A stretch of 64,000 bases of DNA from OCS116 sp051531935 (GCA_051531935.1 JAOPTR010000016.1:496001-560000), one strand, 5' to 3'. Counted from the stretch's first letter, positions 25,685-34,591 are shown. Notes: generated by a model from the sequence alone, not told the origin. Numbers and translations: made by a program.

Positions 25685-25758
25685 TGGCTGGGGTACCAGG
25701 GATCGAACCTGGGATGACCGGATCAAAACCGGTTGCCTTACCGCTTGGCTATACCCCA
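25685..25758 (-). tRNA. tRNA-Gln (anticodon TTG)
   Basis: Read on the minus strand, the gene starts TGGGGTA and ends TACCCCA-G-CCA, giving a 7-bp acceptor stem, discriminator G and an encoded CCA (25685-25687). The D arm holds AGCCAAGCGGTAAGGC; the anticodon arm is ACCGG-TTTTGAT-CCGGT with anticodon TTG (complement of 25724-25726), reading CAA; the T arm is CCAGG-TTCGATC-CCTGG. All stems pair. The U-A-free first pair U1-A72 is typical of tRNA-Gln. Confidence 0.97.
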
Positions 25759-25889
25759 ACAGACATTGAAAGCTAAATAAACCGAATTTCCACAAAGCGC
25801 AACCCATCTTTTGCAGCTATCCCAAAAAACTTTAGGATAAATCTATTTTTATGCGTTTACAGCCCCGTCGAATGGCTTAGACTGACCAA

Positions 25890-26780
25890 ATGATCAAGAT
25901 TAAGCAAATAACTCCCAACATTCGACGCGTCACTTGCCCCAATCCGAGCAAGTTCACCTTTAAAGGCACAAATTGCTTTATTGTCGGTCAAAATAAGCTC
26001 ACCATCGTCGACCCAGGCCCCATTATAGAGGGCTTCATTCCAGCGCTTGTGCAAGCCTTAAGTGGCGAAACTATAGAGCATATCCTCATCACTCACACCC
26101 ATCGCGATCATTCGCCTGGTGCGGCCGAGCTTGTGCAACTCACAAATGCTAAAACCTATAATGCAGGTAAACATGGCGTTTACCGTACAGATATCGAAAA
26201 TCATTTCGAATCCAGTGGCGATTGGAACTTCTCACCCGATGTACTTTTAACAGATGAGCATGTGTTTCATTGCGGCAATCTAACTTTCAAAGCCATTCAA
26301 ACCGATGGTCATTGCTTCAACCACATGGCCTATGCGCTCACGCATATAGACAACACACCAACATCCGATGCCGAAAACTGCCTATTTATTGGCGATCATA
26401 TTATGGGCTGGGCGAGCACCATTGTCGCCCCACCAGATGGTAACATGGGCAGATATATGCAAAATCTTTACAAATTACAAAATGCCGATTATCACAGCCT
26501 ACACCCAGCTCATGGCGCGGCTATCACCAAACCCAAAATCCGCATAACAGAACTCATTGAACATCGCGAATCACGCGAGGCGGAAATTGTGGCTTGCCTC
26601 AATCAAGGCATTGGCGACATCCGCCAAATGGTCAGTATCAACTACCCAAAACTAGACCCTGCCCTCATTGGGCCTGCAGCCATGTCAACATTATCCCAGC
26701 TCGAATGGCTGATGGATAAAAATATGGTGGTAAGTGATAAGGGATTAACGATAGATGCCCACTATCAGCTTGCAAAATAG
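25890..26780 (+). CDS. MBL-fold metallo-hydrolase (LACTB2-like)
   Basis: A 296-residue metallo-beta-lactamase-fold hydrolase. The metal motif ITHTHRDHSPGA gives H69, H71, D73 and H74; TDGHCFNHMAYAL (about 139-151) and FIGDHIMGWAST (about 169-180) supply further ligands; PAHGA (about 210-214) the last His. The C-terminal 70 residues (EHRESREAEIVACL ... LDPALIGPAAMSTLSQLEWLMDK) form the winged-helix tail seen in LACTB2-like and beta-lactamase-like proteins of this group. The substrate cannot be told; RNA or thioester hydrolysis are both known in relatives. dnaJ-like gene follows after 46 bases. Confidence 0.88.
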   Translation: MIKIKQITPNIRRVTCPNPSKFTFKGTNCFIVGQNKLTIVDPGPIIEGFIPALVQALSGETIEHILITHTHRDHSPGAAELVQLTNAKTYNAGKHGVYRTDIENHFESSGDWNFSPDVLLTDEHVFHCGNLTFKAIQTDGHCFNHMAYALTHIDNTPTSDAENCLFIGDHIMGWASTIVAPPDGNMGRYMQNLYKLQNADYHSLHPAHGAAITKPKIRITELIEHRESREAEIVACLNQGIGDIRQMVSINYPKLDPALIGPAAMSTLSQLEWLMDKNMVVSDKGLTIDAHYQLAK

Positions 26781-26826
26781 CCCCTACTACCCATATATAT
26801 AGAGTATAATTACTAAGGATATTTAG

Positions 26827-27741
26827 ATGGCAAGCACTAAGCTTTACCAAATTTTAAATGTAAGCAAAAATGTAGATGATAAAGAGCTTAAATCTGCATA
26901 TCGTAAGCTTGCCAAAAAATATCATCCCGATTCAAATAAAGACAATCCCAAAGCCGCAGATCAATTCACCAAAATCAGTAACGCCTACGATGTCCTAAAA
27001 GACAAAGAAAAACGCCAGCAATATGATTCAGGTATGATTGATGATGATGGCAAACAGACAGGCTATGGCGCCAACCCATTTGGTGGTGGCAATCCGTTTG
27101 GCCAAGGCCGCCCACGCCAAGGCGGCAACCCATTCGGTGGCAGCTCACAAGGTGGTTTCGAAGATGTATTTTCCGATCTATTCGGTGGTGGCGGCATGGG
27201 CGGCCAACCACGCCCACAAAAAGGCCAAGATGCACAATTGCGGGTCACACTAAGTTTTGAAGATGCCGCCCTTGGCACAAGCCAACAAGTGCGCAACGGC
27301 TCTGGCAAACTCATCAATGCCAAAATACCTGCAGGTGTTGAAGATGCCCAATCCATCAGGCTCAAAGGCCAAGGAAGCCCCTCTCATAATGGCGGCCCCA
27401 ATGGCGATCTATTGCTCAAAATAGCCATTTTACCACATAGCTTCTACAAAAGAGATGGCGTAGACATCCGTGTTGAGCAAGATGTCTCATTAGATGATGC
27501 CGTATTAGGCGAAAAAATCAACATCAACACCATTCATGGCAAAATCGCCCTGCGCCTACCGCGCGGTGTCAGCTCTGGCAAAACATTCCGCCTCAAAGGC
27601 AAAGGCATCACTTCAGGCCCAAATACAGGTGATCAATTTGTAAAAATACTCATCACCCTGCCCGAGGAAGAAGATAAAGACCTACTGTCTCTTATGAAGC
27701 AATGGGCTAAAGACAAGTTATCACTAAAGTCAGACGCATAA
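26827..27741 (+). CDS. cbpA: CbpA-like DnaJ (class B J-domain) co-chaperone
   Basis: A 304-residue Hsp40. An N-terminal J domain (residues 1-70) contains HPD at 33-35, which stimulates DnaK ATPase. A Gly/Phe/Gln-rich linker (about 78-140: GGGNPFGQGRPRQGG, GGGGMGGQ) follows, then the DnaJ C-terminal substrate-binding domain (from about 137) with RLKGQGSPSHNGGPNGDLLLKI and TIHGKIALRLPRGVSSGKTFRLKGKG. The Cys-rich zinc finger of true DnaJ is absent, making this a class B protein such as CbpA. AAGGATA precedes the ATG. Sits just upstream of fabI on the same strand. Confidence 0.92.
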   Translation: MASTKLYQILNVSKNVDDKELKSAYRKLAKKYHPDSNKDNPKAADQFTKISNAYDVLKDKEKRQQYDSGMIDDDGKQTGYGANPFGGGNPFGQGRPRQGGNPFGGSSQGGFEDVFSDLFGGGGMGGQPRPQKGQDAQLRVTLSFEDAALGTSQQVRNGSGKLINAKIPAGVEDAQSIRLKGQGSPSHNGGPNGDLLLKIAILPHSFYKRDGVDIRVEQDVSLDDAVLGEKININTIHGKIALRLPRGVSSGKTFRLKGKGITSGPNTGDQFVKILITLPEEEDKDLLSLMKQWAKDKLSLKSDA

Positions 27742-27816
27742 CATCCTTGCGTCAACGCCAATGATTGAATATATATTATATATTGAATTTTGCGGAAAAT
27801 ATCGAATGGAAAAATC

Positions 27817-28635
27817 ATGAATAATATAATGCAAGGTAAGCGCGGCCTCATCATGGGCGTAGCCAATAACCGTTCTATTGCTTTTGGCATCGCCAAAGCT
27901 TTCACTTCACAAGGCGCCGAAATTGCACTTTCTTATCAAGATGAAAAAATTCTAAAACGTGTGCAAAAAGTTGCAGATGAACTGAAATGCGACACATTAT
28001 ACGAATGCGATGTTACCAATGACGCGAGCCTAGATGCGATGTTCGATGCCCTCAAAGAAAAATGGGGTACAATTGATTTTGTGGTTCACGCATTGGCTTT
28101 TTCCGATAAAGACGAGCTGGTTGGCCGCTATGTTAATACAACTTCAGCTAACTTTAATATGACGATGAATATCTCATGTTATTCATTCACAGCAGTCGCT
28201 CAACGTGCCGAAAAATTAATGCCTAATGGCGGCGCATTACTCACTCTCACCTATTATGGTGCCGAGCGCGTTATGCCTCATTATAATGTTATGGGCGTTG
28301 CCAAAGCTGCTCTAGAAGCCAGCGTTCGCTACCTTGCGGTCGATCTAGGCTCCAACCAAATTCGCGTTAACGCCATTTCAGCAGGGCCAATTCGCACATT
28401 GGCATCAGCAGGCATTGGCGATTTCAAATATATCCTTAAATGGAACCAATATAACTCACCATTGCAACGCAGCGTGACCATTGATGAAGTCGGCAACAGC
28501 GCCCTTTATCTATGTTCAGACCTTGGCACCGCTGTCACAGGCGAAACCCATCATGTCGATAGTGGTTACCATGTTGTGGGTATGAAGCAAGTCGATGCAC
28601 CCGACATTTCAACCGTTGAAGTTAAATTAGATTAA
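27817..28635 (+). CDS. fabI: Enoyl-ACP reductase (NADH), FabI
   Basis: A 272-residue short-chain dehydrogenase of fatty acid elongation that reduces trans-2-enoyl-ACP to acyl-ACP. The FabI-type nucleotide motif GLIMGVANNRSIAFGIAKA replaces the classic TGxxxGxG. The catalytic Y-x6-K occurs in ERVMPHYNVMGVAKAALEASVR, and GPIRTLASAGIGDF is the substrate-loop region with the signature of FabI. ATG at 27817 (MNNIMQGKRG) preceded by GGA is preferred over an upstream in-frame TTG. aroC starts 12 bases later; the fabI-aroC arrangement is frequent in rhizobial relatives. Confidence 0.96.
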   Translation: MNNIMQGKRGLIMGVANNRSIAFGIAKAFTSQGAEIALSYQDEKILKRVQKVADELKCDTLYECDVTNDASLDAMFDALKEKWGTIDFVVHALAFSDKDELVGRYVNTTSANFNMTMNISCYSFTAVAQRAEKLMPNGGALLTLTYYGAERVMPHYNVMGVAKAALEASVRYLAVDLGSNQIRVNAISAGPIRTLASAGIGDFKYILKWNQYNSPLQRSVTIDEVGNSALYLCSDLGTAVTGETHHVDSGYHVVGMKQVDAPDISTVEVKLD

Positions 28636-28647
28636 GAGTCCTGCCCC

Positions 28648-29733
28648 ATGTCTTATAATATTTTTGGTCATGTATTTAAATTTATGACGTGGGGTGAAAG
28701 CCACGGCCCTGCCATTGGCTGTGTTGTCGATGGCTGCCCACCCAATCTACCAATTGACGTGGCCGAAATACAAAAATTTCTAGATTTACGCAAACCGGGC
28801 AAAACCCGTTTCGAAACCCAGCGCCAAGAGGCCGATCTGGTTAAAATCTTGTCTGGCGTGTTCGAAAATGAAGATGGTGTGTTAGTGTCAACTGGCACGC
28901 CCATAAGCCTGATGATCGAAAATACCGATCAACGCTCTAAAGACTATGGCGAAATTAAAAATCAATATCGCCCAGGTCATGCCGATTTCACATATCAGAA
29001 TAAATACGGCATTCGCGACCATCGTGGTGGTGGCCGTTCGAGTGCACGTGAAACAGCAATGCGGGTGGCAGCCGGTGGTGTTGCACGCCAAGTGATTTCA
29101 GACATTAAAATCACAGGTGCATTGGTACAAATTGGCGATTTAAAAATAAATTACGACAATTGGGATGACGCACAAACCTCACAAAATCCATTTTTCTGCC
29201 CAGATGCCGAAATGGTGCCAAAGTGGGAAACCTATTTAGACAAAATCCGCAAATCAGGTTCTTCCGTCGGTGCTGTCATCGAAATACGCGCATCCAACGT
29301 TCCTGTTGGTTTAGGCGCGCCTATTTATGCAAAATTAGATCAAGATTTAGCTTCGGCTATGATGAGCATCAATGCCGTTAAATCAGTTGAAATTGGAGCA
29401 GGCAGCGATGCAGCGTCTTTAACTGGTGAAGAAAATGCCGATCAAATACGCTTGGACGTCAATGGCGAACCTGTATTTCTCAGTAATAATGCAGGCGGTA
29501 TATTAGGCGGTATAAGCTCAGGTCAAGATGTTGTGGTGCGCTTTGCAGTTAAACCAACTTCAAGCATCCTCACCAAACGCCAATCAATAGATAAGTTCGG
29601 CAAAGAGGTCGATGTGATGACCAAAGGCCGTCACGACCCATGTGTTGGCATTCGTGCTGTGCCCGTTGGCGAAGCGATGATGGCAGTTGTATTGGCCGAT
29701 CATTTCTTACTTAATCGCGCTCAAAATGGCTGA
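28648..29733 (+). CDS. aroC: Chorismate synthase
   Basis: A 361-residue enzyme that makes chorismate from 5-enolpyruvylshikimate 3-phosphate with reduced FMN, the last shared step to aromatic amino acids. Signatures: TWGESHGPAIGCVVDGCPP (about residues 13-31), RPGHADFTYQNKYGIRDHRGGGRSSARETA (about 107-136) and FGKEVDVMTKGRHDPCVGIRAVPVGEAM near the C terminus. Full length. The end overlaps the start of the methyltransferase gene by eight bases. Confidence 0.97.
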   Translation: MSYNIFGHVFKFMTWGESHGPAIGCVVDGCPPNLPIDVAEIQKFLDLRKPGKTRFETQRQEADLVKILSGVFENEDGVLVSTGTPISLMIENTDQRSKDYGEIKNQYRPGHADFTYQNKYGIRDHRGGGRSSARETAMRVAAGGVARQVISDIKITGALVQIGDLKINYDNWDDAQTSQNPFFCPDAEMVPKWETYLDKIRKSGSSVGAVIEIRASNVPVGLGAPIYAKLDQDLASAMMSINAVKSVEIGAGSDAASLTGEENADQIRLDVNGEPVFLSNNAGGILGGISSGQDVVVRFAVKPTSSILTKRQSIDKFGKEVDVMTKGRHDPCVGIRAVPVGEAMMAVVLADHFLLNRAQNG

Positions 29734-30451
29734 TTTTCATTACAAGCATCCAAGGTTAGCCGCATTATATGACCATGATTCTGGTTGGTCAGAAAATCGT
29801 GAATTTTATCTAAGATTAGCTGGCAATACACCCGAACATATTCTCGATATAGGATGCGGCACAGGGCTCATTTGTAATGCCTATGCAGCCAAGGCACATA
29901 AAGTCACAGGTATAGACCCTTCACCTACCATGCTTAATATTGCACGCAGCACTGGTTTTGGAAAAAACATAACTTGGGTCGAAGCTTTTGCTCAAAATTT
30001 CAAATTAGACCAAAAATTCGACCTCATCATAATGACTGGTCATACGTTTCAAGTATTATTAACCGATGAAGATGTGTTGAGCATGTTAAAAACAGTCAAA
30101 AAACATCTTAAACCTTATGGAAAATTTGTATTTGAATCAAGAAATCCAGAAATAGATTGGGCAACAAAATGGAACCACAACTATACTCTGGAAATAAAAG
30201 ATCAAAAAATTTACGTCGAAACCAAGGTATTGTCTGATACAGACGAAATCATAACATTCGATCATTATTATGATTTTGGTGACGAACGCCTCGTCTCAAG
30301 AAGCAATTTACGCTTCATGTCCAAAGACAGGATTGCCGCTTGCATTACACAAGCGGGCTTATCACTCAAAAATATTGTCGGAGATTGGGAAGGTAATGAT
30401 TTCCATTCCACCAAGTCTTCCGAAATGATTTTTACCCTACATGTAGGATAA
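29726..30451 (+). CDS. Class I SAM-dependent methyltransferase
   Basis: A 241-residue cytosolic methyltransferase of unknown substrate. Motif I is HILDIGCGTGLICN (about residues 38-51), motif II GIDPSPTMLNIA (about 60-71), and FDLIIMTGHTFQVLL (about 98-112) is the post-III region. A start at 29726 (MADFHYKHPRLAALYD) overlaps the end of aroC by eight bases and matches related proteins; a start at 29687 would overlap it by 47. The opening ARLAALYD-like segment is common in small Methyltransf_25 proteins. Confidence 0.82.
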   Translation: MADFHYKHPRLAALYDHDSGWSENREFYLRLAGNTPEHILDIGCGTGLICNAYAAKAHKVTGIDPSPTMLNIARSTGFGKNITWVEAFAQNFKLDQKFDLIIMTGHTFQVLLTDEDVLSMLKTVKKHLKPYGKFVFESRNPEIDWATKWNHNYTLEIKDQKIYVETKVLSDTDEIITFDHYYDFGDERLVSRSNLRFMSKDRIAACITQAGLSLKNIVGDWEGNDFHSTKSSEMIFTLHVG

Positions 30452-30557
30452 AATCCAACGGTTTTGCATCTGCGCGAGATGTCGCGGCATCTTTATTGTT
30501 AGTTTGTTGTCTGTCACTTGTTAGCCATGCATTGATTGCTGAAATAATAATACGCAT
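30432..30557 (-). CDS. Possible small protein of 41 residues
   Basis: A short leftward frame (begins MRIIISAINAWLTSDRQQ) with a good Shine-Dalgarno AAGGGA nine bases upstream of its ATG at 30557. Its C-terminal part overlaps the end of the convergent methyltransferase gene by 20 bases. The amphipathic N terminus faintly recalls small DUF1127 proteins of rhizobia, but the diagnostic C-terminal motif is missing. Supported only by the ribosome site and position; it may not be real. Confidence 0.3.
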   Translation of the reverse strand: MRIIISAINAWLTSDRQQTNNKDAATSRADAKPLDFILHVG

Positions 30558-30705
30558 TTGAAATTCCCTTACTCACTCAAAATGTTAAACTGTTTTCCCC
30601 TGTCCTAAATCCTGCCCGAAAAAAGTTAACAAAAGTTAACAGGACAGCAGGAGAGTGTTTTCAAAGTGAACCAATAATTTCAAATTTCATTAAAATTTTA
30701 TATAA

Positions 30706-30909
30706 TTAAGCAGCTTCATTTTGCGTAGAGCGCTGTATATTGGCGGGTTTGCGTATAGGTTGGATAGATGACGATCGGAGCTTTTTCTGGGCTTTGTCCT
30801 GTGGTCTATTTTGGCCTTTAAACCAAAAACCAAAACAATATCCAATAATGAATATAATAATACTCACCTGAAAAATCATTTTCCCCAAACTTAAAACTAA
30901 AAATTTCAT
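30706..30909 (-). CDS. Small single-pass membrane protein, unknown
   Basis: A 67-residue protein. Residues about 10-30 (KMIFQVSIIIFIIGYCFGFWF) form one transmembrane helix; the rest is basic and polar (KGQNRPQDKAQKKLR, RKPANIQRS), giving an N-out/C-in or anchored cytosolic tail topology. GAAAGGTTGAG lies upstream of the ATG. No family recognised. A candidate CtrA box lies 107 bases upstream. It stands alone in a region with few other features, between the methyltransferase and the rRNA methylase gene. Confidence 0.5.
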   Translation of the reverse strand: MKFLVLSLGKMIFQVSIIIFIIGYCFGFWFKGQNRPQDKAQKKLRSSSIQPIRKPANIQRSTQNEAA

Positions 30910-31015
30910 CGTCTCAACCTTTCACCCCCGATAAATAAATGTTGCGTTAGCCATTTAAGTGTCGGTCAAAAAGATTAATAAAATTTTATTTAAATTTTAG
31001 ACTTGTCATTCTAGG

Positions 31016-31031
31016 TTAATTAAAGCTTAAC
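31016..31031 (+). promoter_or_regulatory. Candidate CtrA-binding site downstream of rlmD
   Basis: TTAA-TTAAAGC-TTAAC fits the full CtrA consensus. It overlaps the stop codon of the leftward RlmD-like gene and lies 107 bases upstream of the small membrane protein gene. Partly coding, so chance is a serious alternative. Confidence 0.3.
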
Positions 31032-32274
31032 GGCTTAGATGTGCCACCAGCTCCAAATGAGCCGCATATTTAAACTGATCAATTGCCGCTAAGTGCTGAA
31101 TTGTAAAGCCTGCAGCAATGAGCTTTTCAGCATCTTTTGCAAAAGTGATGGGGTTACAACTAATGTAAACCACATCAGATATCTTACTATCACAAATCTG
31201 CTTCACTTGCTCTTCGGCCCCTGCCCGTGGCGGGTCAATAATCGCAGATGCGTATTTGTTCAACTCATCTTTAAATAATGGGCGCCTATATAAGTCACGC
31301 GCTGTCGCGGTTACAGATTTCAACTTAAGCTCAGCTTTACCGCCAGCTTTGTTAAAACCAGTTTGCAAAGCTTGGATGGCAAATTTATCATAATCAAATG
31401 CATCAATTTGATGGCTCTTTGCCAACGCAAATGTAAAAGTACCAATGCCTGCAAACAGGTCAACAATATCGCCTTTTTTATCGGCCAAAAAGCGCTTTAC
31501 GTAACCACTCATGGTCAATTCAGCAGCTTTCATAGCTTGCATAAAGCCTGCCGCAACAGGCGTCACACTCACACCGTCAAAATTTTCAAAAATGTCTTTT
31601 CGCTGAATAATCAACTCACCATTAATCACCAATCTGGCAAAATCAAGTTTCTCAGCTTGCTCATTTACATAATTTATCTCGTCATATGAATGGTCATACT
31701 TCACATTGTCTAACGAAATCTCAATCACCCCACTGTAATCAGTCAGGTTAATTTGGCTCACACCCTTACGGCTCATCAATGGCTTGATAAAATCAGCTAA
31801 TTTCGGAATGATTTCTAGTAGATTACTGGTGATAATCGGGCATTCTTCAAGCGGAATAATGTCATGGCTTTGCGCTTTGCTATAACCAATCATAATGGTC
31901 TTTTTTGTGCGTTTCGCAGCCAATTTCACCCGACGTCGGCGGTTTAAATCATCTTTTGCTTCATCAAAAGTGATAAAATCATCAATTTTTTTGTCTATAT
32001 TTTGCTGCTCAAGTGCATATATAAGCGCTTTTTGCTTCCAGTCAGCGTAAAATTCAGCGTCCATATGTTGGGCACTGCATGAGCCACATTTGGTAAAATG
32101 CTTGCATTTGGCTTTTATACGATGTGGCGATGGCTCAATAATTTTAGAGAGCTTCAAAGCAGCATCTAGCTGTACAACTTCTTGCGGCAGCGCGTATGGT
32201 ATAAATATGGTTTCACCATCAGCTGTGGCAATCCCGTGGCCTTTGTGGCCAATATTCTCAATTGTAATTTGCAT
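31027..32274 (-). CDS. rlmD: RlmD/RumA-like 23S rRNA (uracil-5-)-methyltransferase
   Basis: A 415-residue class I RNA m5U methyltransferase of the TrmA/RumA family. An N-terminal TRAM-like segment (MQITIENIGHKGHGIATADG) precedes the Fe-S cysteines of CKHFTKCGSCSAQHM (about residues 57-71). The methyltransferase domain has DLFAGIGTFTFALAKS (motif I), IDPPRAGAEEQVKQI and the catalytic Cys in VVYISCNPITFAKD. Predicted to methylate a uridine such as U1939 of 23S rRNA; the exact site is inferred. dxs ends 33 bases upstream on the same strand, so this is the last gene of an xseB-dxs-rlmD operon. Confidence 0.9.
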   Translation of the reverse strand: MQITIENIGHKGHGIATADGETIFIPYALPQEVVQLDAALKLSKIIEPSPHRIKAKCKHFTKCGSCSAQHMDAEFYADWKQKALIYALEQQNIDKKIDDFITFDEAKDDLNRRRRVKLAAKRTKKTIMIGYSKAQSHDIIPLEECPIITSNLLEIIPKLADFIKPLMSRKGVSQINLTDYSGVIEISLDNVKYDHSYDEINYVNEQAEKLDFARLVINGELIIQRKDIFENFDGVSVTPVAAGFMQAMKAAELTMSGYVKRFLADKKGDIVDLFAGIGTFTFALAKSHQIDAFDYDKFAIQALQTGFNKAGGKAELKLKSVTATARDLYRRPLFKDELNKYASAIIDPPRAGAEEQVKQICDSKISDVVYISCNPITFAKDAEKLIAAGFTIQHLAAIDQFKYAAHLELVAHLSR

Positions 32275-32307
32275 AAATTCGATCTTTTATGGGGTAAAAA
32301 TCTTTAA

Positions 32308-34200
32308 TTAGAGTGCTTTTTTCACACTCTCAATAATCGCTTCCGCGTTCAATCCTGCTTCATCATACATTTTTTTAGGTGAATTATGATTGATATATGT
32401 ATCAGGTAAATATAAAGGTCTAAATTTCAAACCTTGGCTTAAAGCATCGGTTTTAGCTAAACGATCAAGCACCATGCTGCTAAACCCGCCAATAGAGCCT
32501 TCTTCAACGCTAAGCATAACTTTATGGTTCGTAGCCAACTCGTCAATCAAGCCTGTGTCAATTGGTTTGGCAAATCGTGCATCCGCTACAGTTACTGAAA
32601 TACCTTCAGCTTCCAACGTTTCTGCAGCTTTTAGGCATTCCTCTAAACGTGTACCAAGGCTCAATATAGCCACGTCAGTACCCGCTTTTACAATTTTACC
32701 CTTGCCAATTTCAAGCGGCACACCAACTTCAGGAATTTCAATACCAACACCTTCACCGCGTGGATATCTAAACGCTATTGGGCCATCATCATAAGCCGCT
32801 GCTGTTGCCACCATATGCACCAATTCAGCTTCATCACTTGCCGCCATCACAACCATGTTAGGCAATGCCACCAAGAAGCCAATGTCAAAGCTACCTGCAT
32901 GTGTCGGGCCATCTGCCCCCACCAAACCAGCACGGTCAATGGCAAATCTAACAGGCAAGTTTTGAATCGCTACATCATGTACAATTTGGTCATACCCGCG
33001 TTGTAAAAATGTCGAATATAAAGCTGCAAAAGGTTTCAAACCTTCACAGGCCATACCAGCAGCCGAAGTTACAACAGTTTGCTCAGCAATGCCCATATCA
33101 AAACAACGGTCAGGAAATTCATCCTGAAAATCCACCAAGCCAGAACCAGATAACATTGCAGGTGTTAAGGCCACAATTCTATCATCTTTGCGCGCTTCTT
33201 TAATCAGGCTATCACCAAATACATCTTGATATTTCGGTGCATTGGCAATGCTCTTAGCCCGCTCACCCGTTTTCACGTCAAATTTACCAACACCATGATA
33301 TTTATCATTGCTGTTTTCGGCAGGTGCATAGCCCTTGCCTTTAACTGTTTTTAAATGCAGCAATATCGGCTTGTCTTCTTCGTCTTTTATGTTGCGCAAA
33401 ACAGGCAGCAATTCATCTAAATTATGGCCGTCTACCACGCCCACATAATAAAAGCCCATGGCCTCAAAAAATGCACCGCCGCCCGATAATAATGTACGGG
33501 TATATTCTTCGGTTTGCGCCAATGCGTAACCAACAGGTCTTGGCAGTTTACGCGCAACTTTTTTACCAAAGTCCCGCATTGCCATATAAGTATCACCACT
33601 TAAATGGCGGGCAAAATAAGCCGACATTGCGCCCACAGGTCGGTCGATAGACATATCATTATCATTTAAAACAACAATCAATCGACCCTTGGTCAAATGC
33701 GCATTATTCATAGCTTCATAAGCCATGCCAGCAGTAATAGAGCCATCACCAATCACAGCAATAATATTGTGTTTTTCGCCCTTAATGTCGCGTGCCAAAG
33801 CCATACCCACACCTGCCGATATAGAGGTCGAGCTATGTCCAGCACCAAATACGTCATGTTCACTTTCGGCTCGTTTGGTAAAACCAGACAAACCACCGCC
33901 TTGGCGAATGGTATGCATGCGGTCACGTCGGCCTGTGAGTATTTTATGCGGGTAAACTTGGTGTCCTACATCCCAAATAATTTTGTCCGTAGGGGTATCA
34001 AAAACTTTATGCAATGCCACAGTTAATTCAACAACACCCAAACCAGCGCCTAAATGCCCACCTGTGTAGGATACCGAATCAATCATATCAGCACGCACTT
34101 CTTCGGCCAATTGCTGTAAATCAATATCATCAATATTACGCACATCTTCAGCGTTTTTTATGGTGTCTAATAATGGGGTTTCTAGTTTATTGTCTGTCAC
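32308..34200 (-). CDS. dxs: 1-deoxy-D-xylulose-5-phosphate synthase
   Basis: A 630-residue thiamine-diphosphate transketolase-like enzyme, first step of the MEP isoprenoid pathway (pyruvate plus glyceraldehyde 3-phosphate to DXP). GGHLGAGLGVVELTVALH (about residues 47-64), WDVGHQVYPHKILTGR (about 76-91), the ThDP motif IGDGSITAGMAYEAMNN (about 150-166) and DMGIAEQ with the catalytic Glu (about 370) are all present. Full length. With ispE and the polyprenyl synthase in the same window it supplies quinone side chains. Confidence 0.97.
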   Translation of the reverse strand: MTDNKLETPLLDTIKNAEDVRNIDDIDLQQLAEEVRADMIDSVSYTGGHLGAGLGVVELTVALHKVFDTPTDKIIWDVGHQVYPHKILTGRRDRMHTIRQGGGLSGFTKRAESEHDVFGAGHSSTSISAGVGMALARDIKGEKHNIIAVIGDGSITAGMAYEAMNNAHLTKGRLIVVLNDNDMSIDRPVGAMSAYFARHLSGDTYMAMRDFGKKVARKLPRPVGYALAQTEEYTRTLLSGGGAFFEAMGFYYVGVVDGHNLDELLPVLRNIKDEEDKPILLHLKTVKGKGYAPAENSNDKYHGVGKFDVKTGERAKSIANAPKYQDVFGDSLIKEARKDDRIVALTPAMLSGSGLVDFQDEFPDRCFDMGIAEQTVVTSAAGMACEGLKPFAALYSTFLQRGYDQIVHDVAIQNLPVRFAIDRAGLVGADGPTHAGSFDIGFLVALPNMVVMAASDEAELVHMVATAAAYDDGPIAFRYPRGEGVGIEIPEVGVPLEIGKGKIVKAGTDVAILSLGTRLEECLKAAETLEAEGISVTVADARFAKPIDTGLIDELATNHKVMLSVEEGSIGGFSSMVLDRLAKTDALSQGLKFRPLYLPDTYINHNSPKKMYDEAGLNAEAIIESVKKAL

Positions 34201-34226
34201 TTAAAATTACTCAATTCAAATTGCAA

Positions 34227-34460
34227 TTATAACTCAGCGGCTTGTGTGCCTTGTATTTCACCATTGGAAAGGTTTATTTTCTCAACCCGAGCTTCCGCTT
34301 CTTGCAATTTCTGGCTGCAATATTCCTTGAGTTTTTCACCACGTTCATATTGAGCGATAGATTTATCTAATTCAATATTACCACTTTCTAGGGTCTTCAC
34401 AATTTGTTCAAGCTCTGCAAGTGCTTGCTCAAATGTTAAGTCTCGAATATTATCGCCCAT
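34227..34460 (-). CDS. xseB: Exodeoxyribonuclease VII small subunit
   Basis: A 77-residue helical protein. DLTFEQALAELEQIVKTLESGNIELDKSIAQYERGEKLKEYC is the complete XseB signature (FE-x-AL-x-EL-E-x-IV-x-x-LE, then L-x-x-S-x-x-x-YE-x-G). With XseA (not in the window) it degrades single-stranded DNA. It lies 26 bases before dxs; xseB-dxs linkage is widespread in proteobacteria. Confidence 0.95.
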   Translation of the reverse strand: MGDNIRDLTFEQALAELEQIVKTLESGNIELDKSIAQYERGEKLKEYCSQKLQEAEARVEKINLSNGEIQGTQAAEL

Positions 34461-34497
34461 TATATTCTCTCTAAAATTGAATTTTAATGTAATTAAT

Positions 34498-34540
34498 TAA
34501 GTCAATTTACTCAATAAGTCCAATTTTATTAAGTCCAAAT
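34498..34540. repeat. Three short direct repeats TAAGTC(C)AA upstream of xseB
   Basis: TAAGTCAA at 34498, TAAGTCCAA at 34515 and 34530 recur at 17- and 15-base spacing in the AT-rich gap 38-80 bases upstream of xseB. Roughly two helical-turn phasing is close to even, so an operator is conceivable; equally it may be a simple local duplication. Confidence 0.35.
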
Positions 34541-34591
34541 GTGCAAAACTTTATTTACGAAAGATCAACATCTGAGTTTGTAGTATTTTAT

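Noticed and set aside
30623..30641. Near CtrA box: TTAA-CAAAAG-TTAAC
   Set aside because: The spacer is six bases, not seven; spacing is strict for CtrA, so it is noted only as a direct repeat.
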